Source: Tepidibacter hydrothermalis
GTDB lineage: Bacteria; Bacillota; Clostridia; Peptostreptococcales; Peptostreptococcaceae
Assembly: GCF_029542625.1 (NCBI RefSeq)
Contig: NZ_CP120733.1
Coordinates: 3,286,001-3,350,000, forward strand
DNA length: 64,000 bases
Direction of reading: 5' to 3'
The notes under the pieces were generated by a model. That model was not told the DNA's origin. It ran no database searches and was given only the letters and a program-made list of their open reading frames with translations. The position numbers and the translations under genes are program-made. The number at the start of each line of letters is the position of its first letter. The first letter of the stretch is position 1. This document shows positions 1 through 9,763 of this stretch, one piece after another.

Positions 1-2
1 GA

Positions 3-1094
3 AAAGGAGGTAAAACCAAGAAAGAAGCTCTTATAGCGCTAAGAAAAGCTTTAGATGAGTTTGATAAATGCGGTTCTACAGTTAATGAAAGTAATATAAG
101 TGTATCTGATTACTTTGATTATTGGTTTAAAGAATATGTTTTAATAAATTGTAAATATAATACTCAAGTATCTTATCAACGCATAATAAACAATCACATA
201 AAACCAAACCTAGGTATCTACAAATTAAAATCATTAACACCTGCAATACTTCAGGAATTCTTAAACGAAAAATATAGAAATGGTTTTTCTAAAAATACTC
301 TATCTAATTTTTACGGTGTGTTATCTGGTGCATTAAAAGCAGCTATACATCCATATCAATTTATCAAACAAAATCCAATACAATATGTTTCTATGCCTAA
401 ATACAACAATATAAAAAAAGATAAAGAAGATCTAAAGATTATATCTTTAACTGATTTTAAGAATATGATAAATAGATTTCCAGAAGGAAGTAATTTTTAT
501 ATTCCTTTGCAAATTGCATTTCATACTGGAATGAGAGCTGCCGAAGTGTGTGGCCTTACTTGGGATTGTGTAGATCTTAGCCATGGCAAAATAAAAGTTG
601 AAAAATCTATTTTCAAGAAAGGTATGGAATGGTGCTTTGATACACCTAAATCAAATTCTTCTCAAAGAGAAATTCTTATAGGTAAAACATTGATTGATAT
701 TCTGAAAAAACATAGAAAATCCCAATTAGAAAATAGACTTAAGTATGGAATTTACTATAATGATACTATGTATAAATTTGAAAAAGCAGATAAGTTGTAT
801 AATAGTGCTGATTTAATTTGTACTAAGGAAAATGGGGATTTAATATCCACAGATAGTTTAAAATATTTGAGTAGAGTTGTGAATTATGAACTTGGAATTA
901 ATTATAATTTCCATTCTTTAAGACATACTCATGCTACTATGATGCTAGAGTCTGGTGCAAATTTAAAAGATATTCAAACAAGATTAGGTCATAGTAAACT
1001 TTCCACTACTGCTGATACTTATTCACATGTTACTTTAAAACTTAAGCAAGATAGTGTTGATAAGTTTGAAGAAATGTTAGTATCTCAAAAATAA
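3..1094 (+). CDS. Tyrosine-type site-specific integrase (5' end cut by window)
   Basis: This is the C-terminal 363 codons of a tyrosine recombinase that integrates and excises a prophage or conjugative element. The frame is open back to the window edge and begins KGGKTKKEA, which resembles the end of an arm-type DNA-binding domain, so the true start lies outside; the GTG at 318 is internal. A SAM-like core-binding domain follows, then the catalytic domain with TGMRAAE (first catalytic Arg), HSLRHTHAT (His-x-x-Arg) and the LGHS/TYSHV region carrying the nucleophilic Tyr. The gene points outward towards rlmD, the usual position of an integrase at the end of its element, so mobile DNA should lie to the left. 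The family call is secure; the element type cannot be told. Confidence 0.93.
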   Translation, partial: KGGKTKKEALIALRKALDEFDKCGSTVNESNISVSDYFDYWFKEYVLINCKYNTQVSYQRIINNHIKPNLGIYKLKSLTPAILQEFLNEKYRNGFSKNTLSNFYGVLSGALKAAIHPYQFIKQNPIQYVSMPKYNNIKKDKEDLKIISLTDFKNMINRFPEGSNFYIPLQIAFHTGMRAAEVCGLTWDCVDLSHGKIKVEKSIFKKGMEWCFDTPKSNSSQREILIGKTLIDILKKHRKSQLENRLKYGIYYNDTMYKFEKADKLYNSADLICTKENGDLISTDSLKYLSRVVNYELGINYNFHSLRHTHATMMLESGANLKDIQTRLGHSKLSTTADTYSHVTLKLKQDSVDKFEEMLVSQK

Positions 1095-1095
1095 T

Positions 1096-1137
1096 TTGCC
1101 ACCCAATAGAATCCTGCGGTGGCAAGAGGGTGGCAAA
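1096..1137. repeat. GGTGGCAA repeats / inverted repeat just after the integrase; possible arm or att region
   Basis: Immediately after the integrase stop, TTTGCCACCC and GGGTGGCAAA form an inverted repeat, and GGTGGCAA occurs twice as a direct repeat inside it. Such motifs next to integrase genes often serve as arm-type integrase sites or a terminator. The chromosomal junction probably lies between here and the end of rlmD at 1175, but the exact core site cannot be fixed without the other end of the element. Confidence 0.45.
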
Positions 1138-1174
1138 TCATTGTTTTTATATTATTGAAACCTCTGAAATCAAG

Positions 1175-2530
1175 TTATTTTCTACGAAGTAATACAACAG
1201 TTTCCATATGAGGCGTATTAGGGAACATATCCATTCCTTTAACCTGAACTATCTCATATCCACCATCTTCAAATCCAACCAAATCTTTAACTAAAGTCTT
1301 AGGATTACAAGATATATATAAAATTTCCTTAGAATTAAATCCTACTATATCCTTTAAAGCATTCTTGTGAATTCCTGGTCTTGGTGGATCAACTATAATT
1401 AGATCTGGCTTTGCCTTTATAGACTTAACCTTCTGAGCAACGTCCCCTGCTATAAACTCACAATTAGTTATATTATTTATTCTAGCATTTTCCTTAGCAG
1501 CCTCTACAGCTTCTTCAACTATTTCAATACCAATAACCTTTTTCGCACTCTTTGATATCATCTGAGCTATAGTTCCCGTTCCACTGTATAAGTCAAATAC
1601 AACCTTATTTTTTTGATCTCCTATAAATTCAGAAGCTATTTGATAAAGTCTTTCCGCACCCTTAGTGTTAGTTTGGAAGAATGAGAATGGAGATATCTTA
1701 AACTTAAGTCCAAGTAACTCTTCATATATATAATCTCTTCCATGAAGTACATTCAACTTGTCACACTGAACTGCATCTGCAAGTCCATCATTTTCTGTAT
1801 GAAGAATACTTACCATCTCACCATTAGTACCAAGATTTAATAACATATCCTTGTACTCAGTCATATCAAAATCAACCTGTGTAGAAGTAACTATATTAAC
1901 CATTATCTCATTAGTATTAAGTCCTTTTCTAACAACTAAATTTCTAAGATATCCTGTGTGAGGCATAGTTTTGTAGAAAGGAAGTTCTTTACTTTCAAAG
2001 TATTCAACAGTACTCTTAAGTATCTTTCTATAATCCTCATCTATTAACATACAAGTATCAACAGTTATTATATCCATGGCTCTTCCCTTTTTATGAAAAC
2101 CAAGTGTTAAAGGACCATCCTTTTGCTCATCTCCAAAAGTATACTCCATCTTATTTCTGTACTCACGATTTTGAGGACTTTCCTCAACTCCTAAAAACTT
2201 AAATCCAACAAAATCTTCACCAGAGAATAAATCAAGTATCTGACCTTCCTTTATCTCAAGTTGCTCATCATAAGGAACAGAAAGCATTGAACATCCACCA
2301 CATGCACCAAAATGATCACAAGTATCACAAGTCTCCATATCAGACTTTTCAATTAATCCAAGTGACTTTCCATCTATCTTATTCTTTCTAATCTTCTTTA
2401 TTAAAACCTTAAGAGTCTGTCCAGTAATACCACCCTTAACATCAACTCTCTCACCTTCTACATAACCATATGAACTTCCACCAAAATCCATCCCATCTAT
2501 CTTAAGCTCCACTACATCTCTCTTTTTCAC
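1175..2530 (-). CDS. rlmD: 23S rRNA (uracil-5-)-methyltransferase RlmD/RlmCD type
   Basis: An AdoMet-dependent enzyme that makes 5-methyluridine in 23S rRNA. An N-terminal TRAM RNA-binding domain (about residues 1-60) is followed by the iron-sulfur cysteine cluster, with Cys at 68, 71, 77 and 80 and a further Cys near 159. The C-terminal Rossmann methyltransferase domain shows VFDLYSGTGT (AdoMet site), IVDPPRPG and ISCNP with the catalytic Cys. The length, 451 aa, is normal. The start is GTG at 2530, preceded by GGAGG. The gene stands alone: a 600-bp repeat-bearing gap lies upstream and the integrase converges on its 3' end. Firmicute homologues often methylate two sites (RlmCD), so the exact target is inferred. 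Confidence 0.93.
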   Translation of the reverse strand: MKKRDVVELKIDGMDFGGSSYGYVEGERVDVKGGITGQTLKVLIKKIRKNKIDGKSLGLIEKSDMETCDTCDHFGACGGCSMLSVPYDEQLEIKEGQILDLFSGEDFVGFKFLGVEESPQNREYRNKMEYTFGDEQKDGPLTLGFHKKGRAMDIITVDTCMLIDEDYRKILKSTVEYFESKELPFYKTMPHTGYLRNLVVRKGLNTNEIMVNIVTSTQVDFDMTEYKDMLLNLGTNGEMVSILHTENDGLADAVQCDKLNVLHGRDYIYEELLGLKFKISPFSFFQTNTKGAERLYQIASEFIGDQKNKVVFDLYSGTGTIAQMISKSAKKVIGIEIVEEAVEAAKENARINNITNCEFIAGDVAQKVKSIKAKPDLIIVDPPRPGIHKNALKDIVGFNSKEILYISCNPKTLVKDLVGFEDGGYEIVQVKGMDMFPNTPHMETVVLLRRK

Positions 2531-2550
2531 ACTCTACCTCCACCATATAG

Positions 2551-2974
2551 TATTTTAAATATCTTTTTAATAAACGTTCAATAAAAATCTTAATTATACA
2601 TATAACACCTAACTTAGAAACTAAGAATTATTCAATTTAAAACCCATAATAATCATCCATCTAAAAATATTCATATCAAAATATAAGAGAATGATTTTAT
2701 ATATTTTGCTATAAAACTTACTCTTTTACGTTTAATAATCCGTTTAGTATCTTCCCTCTATCCTATCGGATTTTAAATGCCTTTTTAATAAACATTCTAA
2801 TGAAAGTCTAATCTATGCATATAATAAATAACTTAGAAACTAAGAATTATTCAATTTAAAAACTACAATAACCATATATCTAAAAATCTTCATATCAAAA
2901 TATAAGAGAATGGTATTATATATTTTGCTATAAAACTTAGTCTTTGACGTTTAATAATCCGTTAAGAAGTTTCG
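2551..2974. repeat. Tandem duplication of about 219 bp in the rlmD upstream gap
   Basis: The stretch 2551-2755 recurs at 2770-2974 with scattered differences; for example ACTTAGAAACTAAGAATTATTC occurs at 2612 and again at 2831, an offset of 219. Each unit ends inside the left arm of the GTCTGACC palindrome. Only the second unit continues into a complete palindrome; the first diverges after TTTAATAATCCGTTTA. No coding potential is visible. Confidence 0.8.
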
Positions 2975-3081
2975 TTGTCTGACCGTAGGGAGTTTAGAAA
3001 CTTTAGGATTGTTAATAAGTCAGAGACTTTAGTTTTATCAAAATATATTTACATGAACGTTATTTTGGTATGAAGATTTTT
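2883..3081 (+). repeat. GTCTGACC palindromic element, copy 1 (full)
   Basis: A near-palindrome of about 199 bp. The outer arms are AAAATCTTCATATCAAAATA and its near-perfect inverse ending in GAAGATTTT. The apex carries TTGTCTGACCGTAGGGAGTTT. It lies 53 bp past the 3' end of the PHP gene. Together with the half copy at about 2661-2755 it fills the gap 2531-3133, in which I see no gene. Confidence 0.85.
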
Positions 3082-3133
3082 GCCCATACAAACTATTGAA
3101 AATTTAATAATTTTTAGTTTCCGGTCAAGCATC

Positions 3134-3880
3134 CTACTTCATTAATTCTTTAAAATCCTTAATATTTTTCTTTCCTTTAGACTCCAAATACTCTATAAAA
3201 CTCTCCATAGAATTATTTACAACAAGCTCCTCAGGAATTCCAAGCTCTTCAAATACTTCCTTAACATGATCAAATCTTCCTATTTGGAATGCTATATGAG
3301 TATCTGTTCCTGCAACTAATTTAACATTCATCTCCTTAGCCATCTTAGCTATTTCGATACAGTTTTCTCTGCTTCCAACTCTACTCTTTCCAAATGAACT
3401 ATTGTTTATCTCTATTAATACATTATTATCTTTTGCAGCTTGTAATACTTTCTTTGCATCTATGTCAAATGCTGGATTTCCAGGATGTCCTATTATATCT
3501 ACGTACTTGTTTTCCATAGCCTTAATAAGTGCATTAGTGTTCTCTTCCTTAGTTCCAGGCTTTATACAAACATCATGAAGACTTGCAAGTACCAAATCAA
3601 GCTCTGGTAAAAACTCATCATCCATATCTAATTTTCCATCATAGTCGATAATATTAGCTTCTACTCCTCTTAGTACAAATACTCCATCTATAACTCTAGG
3701 TATTATCTTTTGATTACCTATATGATATATATGTGGTCCACCTGGCATTGCTGGTGCATGATCCGTTAAAGCAAACATCTTAAGACCTACATTTTTAGCC
3801 TCTCTTACTAAATCATGAACAGTACTATATGCATGTCCACTAGCAATCGTATGACAATGTGTATCAAATTCGAATTTCAT
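3134..3880 (-). CDS. PHP-domain phosphoesterase, YcdX-like
   Basis: A 248-aa protein of the polymerase/histidinol phosphatase (PHP) superfamily, predicted to hydrolyse a phosphate ester with a multinuclear metal centre. Metal-binding motifs are visible along the chain: DTHCHT at the N-terminus, LTDHAP near residue 40, a Glu in GVEANI, LASLHD, IGHPG and a C-terminal AGTDTH. This layout matches the YcdX branch rather than true histidinol phosphatase, and no his genes are nearby. AGGAGCT precedes the ATG. It is the last gene of a tight four-gene minus-strand operon (gaps of 9-13 bp) with two RNA-modification genes and a DUF1904 gene. The substrate is unknown. Confidence 0.85.
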   Translation of the reverse strand: MKFEFDTHCHTIASGHAYSTVHDLVREAKNVGLKMFALTDHAPAMPGGPHIYHIGNQKIIPRVIDGVFVLRGVEANIIDYDGKLDMDDEFLPELDLVLASLHDVCIKPGTKEENTNALIKAMENKYVDIIGHPGNPAFDIDAKKVLQAAKDNNVLIEINNSSFGKSRVGSRENCIEIAKMAKEMNVKLVAGTDTHIAFQIGRFDHVKEVFEELGIPEELVVNNSMESFIEYLESKGKKNIKDFKELMK

Positions 3881-3893
3881 ATATTATCAGCTC

Positions 3894-4616
3894 CTATTTT
3901 GTCTCTAATAACTCTAGTTCTTCCTTAGTTAACTCTCTGAATTCTCCAAGTTCTAAACTCTCATCTAATTCTAATTTACCCATTTGTATTCTTTTTAAAT
4001 ATACTACTTCTTTATCTACACTTTCAAACATTCTCTTAACTTGATGAAACTTACCTTCATGTATAGTCAAGTTTATCTCAGATATATCATCACTTTTTAA
4101 TATTTCAAGCTCTCCAGGTAGTGTCTTATATCCATCATCTAAAACTACACCTTCTTTAAAAGCTTCAATATCTTCATTTGTAACTACTCCATTTATCTTT
4201 GCAAAATACGTTTTTGGAACGTGTTTTTTAGGAGACAATAATCTATGAGATAACTTACCATCATTAGTAATTACTAAAAGTCCTTCTGTATCCTTATCAA
4301 GTCTTCCAACCGGAAAAGGATTGAATGCTATATGCTCCATATCTAATAAATCAATAACAGTTTGATCCCATTTATCAGTTGTTGCTGAAACACAACCTGC
4401 TGGCTTATTCATAATTAAGTATATAAACTCTCTGTAATTGATTTTTTCTCCATCAAATAATATCTCATCATTTTCTGGATCTACTTGAGTTGAACTCTTT
4501 TTTACAATCTCTCCATTAACAACAACCAAACCTCTTTTACAAGATATATTAACCTCGGTTCTACTTCCATATCCGATATTAGATAATACCTTGTCGATTC
4601 TCATTTTTTTAGCCAT
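3894..4616 (-). CDS. RsuA/RluB-family pseudouridine synthase
   Basis: Converts uridine to pseudouridine in rRNA. An N-terminal S4 RNA-binding domain (about residues 4-60, beginning RIDKVLSNIG) precedes the catalytic domain with the signature PVGRLDKDTEGLLVITNDG, in which the Asp after GRL is the nucleophile. The length of 240 aa and the domain order fit RsuA (16S) or RluB/E/F (23S); sequence alone does not decide the target. GGAGG precedes the ATG. It lies 9 bp downstream of the Sun-type methyltransferase and 13 bp upstream of the PHP gene, consistent with co-transcription. Confidence 0.9.
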   Translation of the reverse strand: MAKKMRIDKVLSNIGYGSRTEVNISCKRGLVVVNGEIVKKSSTQVDPENDEILFDGEKINYREFIYLIMNKPAGCVSATTDKWDQTVIDLLDMEHIAFNPFPVGRLDKDTEGLLVITNDGKLSHRLLSPKKHVPKTYFAKINGVVTNEDIEAFKEGVVLDDGYKTLPGELEILKSDDISEINLTIHEGKFHQVKRMFESVDKEVVYLKRIQMGKLELDESLELGEFRELTKEELELLETK

Positions 4617-4625
4617 AATATCCTC

Positions 4626-5951
4626 CTACACCCATCTCCATGATTTTTCATATCCGTTCTTTAATGTTCCTCTATTTAACTTTCCAAATCCAAGTGGGTA
4701 TCCGTCTACACATACAAGGTTGAATCCATTTTCACCCTCTGTAAATATTGTTTCTCCCTTTAGATACTTTATAACATTTGTATCATTTGAATCTAAATTT
4801 ATAACTCTTTTAAAATCTTCTTTTTTAAGTGCCATTGCAAGCGCCTGTGATGGTTTAAATCTATTTTTAACTACTTTTCCAAGTAAAAGTCCCGTTCTAA
4901 CAGCTTTTAAGCTTTTAATATCTATCATATCCTTTGGAGCTAAATATAGATTATCATTTATAGTTATAAAGTTTCCATCTAAGCTTATATTCATGTTCTC
5001 TTTTTCAAATTCTTCAAAGCACTCAGGCTTTTTCTTATTCTTTAAACGCTTGTACTCTTTTGTTTCACCATCTACCTTTTGTAAAAGAGCTAGAAAGTGT
5101 CCTTCTCCATTTAACTTATGAGGCCATAGTCTTCCAACTTCTTTAACTCCTAATCCTTCAGAAATTCCACCGATCTTTTCTATATTAAGTAGCTCAAAGT
5201 TATCGTTCTTATCTAAGAACTCTTGTATCATATTCTCATTCTCGTCTTTATTAAATGTACAAGTGGAGTATACTAACTTTCCTCCAACCTTTAACATCTT
5301 ACCTGCTTCATCTAGTATTTCCCTTTGCATCTTCGGGTATATACTTATATCGTCTTTTTCCCAGCTCTTTATAAGTTTTTCATCTTTTCTAAACATCCCC
5401 TCACCAGAGCAAGGTGCATCTACTAAAACTCTATCAAAGAATCCTTCAAAGTTTTTACAAAGCCTATCAGGAGAATCATTGACAACTAATACATTATGTA
5501 CTCCATACATCTCTATATTCTTAACAAGAGGTTTTACCCTATTAGAATTTATATCATTAGTTACAAGCATTCCCTCTCCTTGAAGTCTCGATGCTATTTG
5601 AATACTCTTTCCACCAGGTGCTGCACATAAATCTAGTACCTTGTGTCCTCTTTTAACATCTAAAAACTCAACTGGTGACATTGCAGATGGTTCTTGTATA
5701 TAATAAAGTCCTGAATTATAAAAAGGATGTTTAGCAGGTCTTATATCTTCTTCGTAATAAAATCCGTCCGTACTCCAAGGAATTTTACTTAAATTAAAAG
5801 GAGAAATCTTCAAAAATTCCTCTACAGAAATTTTAAGTGTATTTATCCTAAATCCATAATATCTTTTTTCATCATAACTTTTAAAAAAAGTATCGAATTC
5901 ATCTTTTAATATTTCTTTCATATTATCTAAAAATTTAACTGGTAATTTCAT
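4626..5951 (-). CDS. rRNA (cytosine-5-)-methyltransferase, NOL1/NOP2/Sun (RsmF-like)
   Basis: An AdoMet-dependent RNA m5C methyltransferase of 441 aa. Motifs in order: CAAPGGKSIQIAS (AdoMet binding), VLVDAPCSGEGMFRKD (Cys of motif IV) and VYSTCTFNKDENE (Cys of motif VI); the two cysteines are the family's catalytic pair. The C-terminal third beyond residue 300 matches the extra RNA-binding region typical of RsmF/YebU-type enzymes, ending LGFGKLNRGTLKNGYEKSWRWV-like. It is the second gene of the DUF1904-methyltransferase-pseudouridine synthase-PHP operon, 12 bp after DUF1904. The precise rRNA position is inferred only by family. Confidence 0.9.
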   Translation of the reverse strand: MKLPVKFLDNMKEILKDEFDTFFKSYDEKRYYGFRINTLKISVEEFLKISPFNLSKIPWSTDGFYYEEDIRPAKHPFYNSGLYYIQEPSAMSPVEFLDVKRGHKVLDLCAAPGGKSIQIASRLQGEGMLVTNDINSNRVKPLVKNIEMYGVHNVLVVNDSPDRLCKNFEGFFDRVLVDAPCSGEGMFRKDEKLIKSWEKDDISIYPKMQREILDEAGKMLKVGGKLVYSTCTFNKDENENMIQEFLDKNDNFELLNIEKIGGISEGLGVKEVGRLWPHKLNGEGHFLALLQKVDGETKEYKRLKNKKKPECFEEFEKENMNISLDGNFITINDNLYLAPKDMIDIKSLKAVRTGLLLGKVVKNRFKPSQALAMALKKEDFKRVINLDSNDTNVIKYLKGETIFTEGENGFNLVCVDGYPLGFGKLNRGTLKNGYEKSWRWV

Positions 5952-5963
5952 ATTAATCTTCTC

Positions 5964-6293
5964 CTAGAAATGTTCACCATTTTCATAGTATTTTTCTTTC
6001 TCAAATGTAGTAAAAGCTAAGTCTAAGCTCTCAACCTTAAGACCATCTCTTATACTATCAGTTATAATCTTTGCTACTTTATCTTGAGTATCTTGTCCTC
6101 TATCAAACCAAGCGACCTCTATAAATGGATATACCTCTTCTATTTGTCCATTTCTTATAGCTACTGATTGAATACACTCTATCTCAAAATAATCTCTTGG
6201 GCATTTAACAACCTCAACTAATTCATCTACCATTTTCTCACTTATTTTACAAACATCATTTGCCTGAATTCCTCTTATTTTAATCTGTGGCAT
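5964..6293 (-). CDS. DUF1904 family protein
   Basis: A 109-aa protein recognised as DUF1904 by its MPQIKIRGIQ start, the central CPRDYFEIE segment and FIEVAWFDRGQDTQD. The fold resembles tautomerase-like small alpha/beta proteins (4-oxalocrotonate tautomerase style), but no activity is established and the N-terminal catalytic Pro position (Pro2 after Met) is only suggestive. It is the first gene of the four-gene operon running to 3134. AGGATGAAG precedes the ATG. Confidence 0.8.
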   Translation of the reverse strand: MPQIKIRGIQANDVCKISEKMVDELVEVVKCPRDYFEIECIQSVAIRNGQIEEVYPFIEVAWFDRGQDTQDKVAKIITDSIRDGLKVESLDLAFTTFEKEKYYENGEHF

Positions 6294-6412
6294 ACTTCAT
6301 CCTCCTCTACACGCTCTCTATCATTTATTGTCAAATATTATTATACTTTTTATTCTCGATGATTACAATATAAGCTACATCTATATGGGTTTAAAATACT
6401 TTTTTCAAATAT

Positions 6413-6443
<31 letters not shown>

Positions 6444-6564
6444 AATAAAATTTTTATATTTCATATTTTATAATTTTGCATTATAATATTGAGTATAAAG
6501 AGAATAATACATATATATTGTTTTGTATTAAATTTATTTAAATTCAAAATTATGGAGGTACTTT

Positions 6565-7428
6565 ATGTTAGTTTCAGCAAAAGAAATGTTAGTTACAGCT
6601 AGAAAAGGTAAATATGCAGTAGGTCAATTCAATATCAACAATTTAGAGTGGACTAAGGCAATTTTATTAACTGCTCAAGAGAATAACTCACCAGTTATAC
6701 TTGGTGTATCTGAAGGTGCAGGAAAATATATGGGTGGATTTAAAACTGTAGTTGGAATGACTAATGGTTTAATAGAAGAATTAAACATAACTGTTCCTGT
6801 TGCACTTCACTTAGATCATGGTAGTTACGATGGAGCTTTAAAAGCTATGGAAGCTGGTTTTTCTTCAGTAATGTTTGATGGATCTCACTATGATATAAAA
6901 GAAAACATAACTAAGACTAAAGAAATAATAGATATAGCTCATGCTAGAGAACTTTCAGTAGAAGCTGAAGTTGGTTCTATAGGTGGAGAAGAAGATGGTG
7001 TTGTAGGTGCTGGTGAAATAGCTGATGCATCTGAGTGTAAAGCAATAGCTGAATTAGGTGTTGATATGTTAGCAGCTGGAATTGGTAATATTCACGGTAA
7101 ATACCCTGAAAACTGGGCTGGACTTAACTTTGAAGCTTTAGGAAACATCCAAGATGCTACTGGAAATATGCCACTTGTACTTCACGGTGGAACTGGTATC
7201 CCTGAAGATATGATAAAAGAAGCTATCTCTTTAGGAGTTGCTAAAATAAACGTTAATACTGAATGTCAATTAACATTTGCAGCAGCTACTCGTAAGTACT
7301 TCGAAGCTGGTAAAGACTTAGAAGGTAAAGGATTTGACCCTCGTAAAATATTAGCTCCTGGATTTGAAGCTATAAAAGCTACTGTTAAAGAAAAAATGGA
7401 GTTATTCGGATCTGTAAACAAAGCTTAA
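6565..7428 (+). CDS. fba: Fructose-1,6-bisphosphate aldolase class II (FbaA-type)
   Basis: A zinc-dependent aldolase interconverting fructose-1,6-bisphosphate with dihydroxyacetone phosphate and glyceraldehyde-3-phosphate in the cytosol. The protein is 287 aa, the length of Bacillus FbaA. ALHLDHG (residues 80-86) carries the catalytic Asp84 and zinc ligand His85; further zinc ligands lie in EAEVG, the NIHGKYP loop and VLHGGTGIP. The N-terminal GQFNINNLEWTKAI and VSEGAGKYMGGFKTV match the Bacillus type closely. GGAGG precedes the ATG by 6 nt. A terminator follows at 7469. A second, less similar aldolase gene lies 345 bp downstream. Confidence 0.93.
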   Translation: MLVSAKEMLVTARKGKYAVGQFNINNLEWTKAILLTAQENNSPVILGVSEGAGKYMGGFKTVVGMTNGLIEELNITVPVALHLDHGSYDGALKAMEAGFSSVMFDGSHYDIKENITKTKEIIDIAHARELSVEAEVGSIGGEEDGVVGAGEIADASECKAIAELGVDMLAAGIGNIHGKYPENWAGLNFEALGNIQDATGNMPLVLHGGTGIPEDMIKEAISLGVAKINVNTECQLTFAAATRKYFEAGKDLEGKGFDPRKILAPGFEAIKATVKEKMELFGSVNKA

Positions 7429-7468
7429 TTAACATATAAAAGCATATAAGAATTTCATAATTATAATT

Positions 7469-7506
7469 AAGGGCATAGAATTTATTTTCTATGCTCTTTT
7501 ACTTTT
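7469..7506 (+). terminator. Rho-independent terminator after first aldolase
   Basis: GGGCATAGAA / TTCTATGC hairpin followed by TCTTTTACTTTT, 40 bp after the stop codon. Confidence 0.8.
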
Positions 7507-7675
7507 CCTAAATTAAGTGTATAATGTTTAGTTGTAATCAAAATTCCGTATAAAATGAGTTCTAAATTTGAATTCATTCTTTATAATACGAATTAAAATT
7601 TTATATATTAAAAAATTATAAAATTTTAGTTTTATCCTAGAGCTAAAAGTTCTAGAACTACATTTTCAACTATTT

Positions 7676-7742
7676 TAAGCAACGAAGTCTATAGGACTCG
7701 TTGGCGACATAAGTCAATGCGTAGCATTAGACAAATTTTATT
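7676..7742 (+). repeat. GTTGGCGA element, copy 1 (sense, upstream of second aldolase)
   Basis: A stretch of about 67 bp containing CAACGAAGTC-TATA-GGACTCGTTG (a hairpin), then GCGACATAAGTCAATGCGTAGC and AGACAAATTTTAT. It matches the minus-strand copies at 24876-24947 and 58119-58170. It ends 31 bp before the aldolase ATG and lies in the same sense. The rest of the gap 7507-7675 is AT-rich with one small CTAGAGCT/AGTTCTAG hairpin and no gene. Confidence 0.75.
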
Positions 7743-7746
7743 TTAA

Positions 7747-8715
<969 letters not shown>

Positions 8716-8724
8716 TACAAAAAT

Positions 8725-8748
8725 AAGGGTGTCTAAAGACACCCTTTT
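8725..8748. terminator. Bidirectional terminator between convergent genes
   Basis: AAGGGTGTC-TAAA-GACACCCTTTT is symmetrical and lies between the convergent aldolase (stop 8715) and lipoprotein (stop 8754) genes, so it can serve both. Confidence 0.85.
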
Positions 8749-8753
8749 AATAT

Positions 8754-9731
8754 TTATTTCGTATTTATATAAACAATTCTTTCATCATCTGGTTTTTGTA
8801 TAGAAAGATTTTTCAAAGAATCTTTATTTATTATAATTTCCATTTCTTCTCCTGATTTTACTGGCATTTTAGAAATATCTTCTCCTTTTAAAACTTCAAC
8901 TGCCATTTTTCCTGATGTATATCCTAATTCATAATAATTGATACCACAAGTTGCTAGAGCTCCTAATTCTACTGAACCTTTTTCAGATGCAATAATAGGT
9001 ATATTCTTCTCTTGAGTTTTTTGAACTATAATTGGCATTGAAGATACTACTAATTGATCCGTTGGTGCATATAATACATCTACTTTATTAACTAAACTAC
9101 TTATAGCTGTATTTACTTCATTTGTGCTAGTAACCCCTGCTTCAACAACAGAGTATCCATACTCTTTAGAGTATTTTTTTAATTCATTTACTTGTACCTC
9201 AGAATTAACTTCACTTGTATTATATAAAACACCTATTTTTTTAGCATTTGGAACAAGAGTTTTTATCAATTCTAATTGCTTACTTACAGGTACATAATCA
9301 TTAGTTCCAGATACATTTGTTTTTGGTTGTTCTAAAGATTTAACAAGTTCTGCTGAAACTGGATCTGTTACAGCACTAATAACTATAGGTATATCTTTAG
9401 TTGAATTATAAGCGGCTTGTGCTGAAGGTGTTGATATAGCATAAATTAAATTTTTATTTTGAGATACAAAATTCTTAGCAATAGTCTGTGTTGTAGCTAT
9501 ATCCCCTTGAGCATTTTGGAAATCTATATCTATATTCTCCCCATCTTTATATCCACCATCTTCAAGAGCTTTAATGAATCCTTCTCTATTTTCATCAAGT
9601 GCACTATATTCTACTATTTGGGTAATCCCTATTTTTATTTTGTCATCATCTTTGCTTCCACATCCAGTTAAAATGCTAACTCCTAATAATCCCATTAAAA
9701 TCATACTTTTTACTAATTTTGTTGTTTTCAT
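8754..9731 (-). CDS. ABC importer substrate-binding lipoprotein (PF04392 family)
   Basis: A 325-aa extracytoplasmic solute-binding protein. The signal peptide ends in a lipobox, SILTGC, with lipidated Cys24, followed by GSKDDDKIKIGITQIVEY. The body matches the ABC substrate-binding family PF04392 (VSGTNDYVPVSKQLELIK, KIGVLYNTSEVNS, VDVLYAPTDQLV). Streptococcal members (TrpX) are linked to aromatic amino acids by their regulation. It is the third gene of an operon, permease-ATPase-SBP, whose leader has a run of Phe codons, so an aromatic amino acid, perhaps phenylalanine, is the suggested substrate (inference). The ATG follows GGGAGGAAAT. Confidence 0.88.
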   Translation of the reverse strand: MKTTKLVKSMILMGLLGVSILTGCGSKDDDKIKIGITQIVEYSALDENREGFIKALEDGGYKDGENIDIDFQNAQGDIATTQTIAKNFVSQNKNLIYAISTPSAQAAYNSTKDIPIVISAVTDPVSAELVKSLEQPKTNVSGTNDYVPVSKQLELIKTLVPNAKKIGVLYNTSEVNSEVQVNELKKYSKEYGYSVVEAGVTSTNEVNTAISSLVNKVDVLYAPTDQLVVSSMPIIVQKTQEKNIPIIASEKGSVELGALATCGINYYELGYTSGKMAVEVLKGEDISKMPVKSGEEMEIIINKDSLKNLSIQKPDDERIVYINTK

Positions 9732-9763
9732 AATTATTTCCTCCCTAATATAATTTGTATTTC

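Noticed and set aside
318-320. GTG as the start of the integrase
   Set aside because: The frame is open and conserved-looking back to the window edge, so this is an internal codon.
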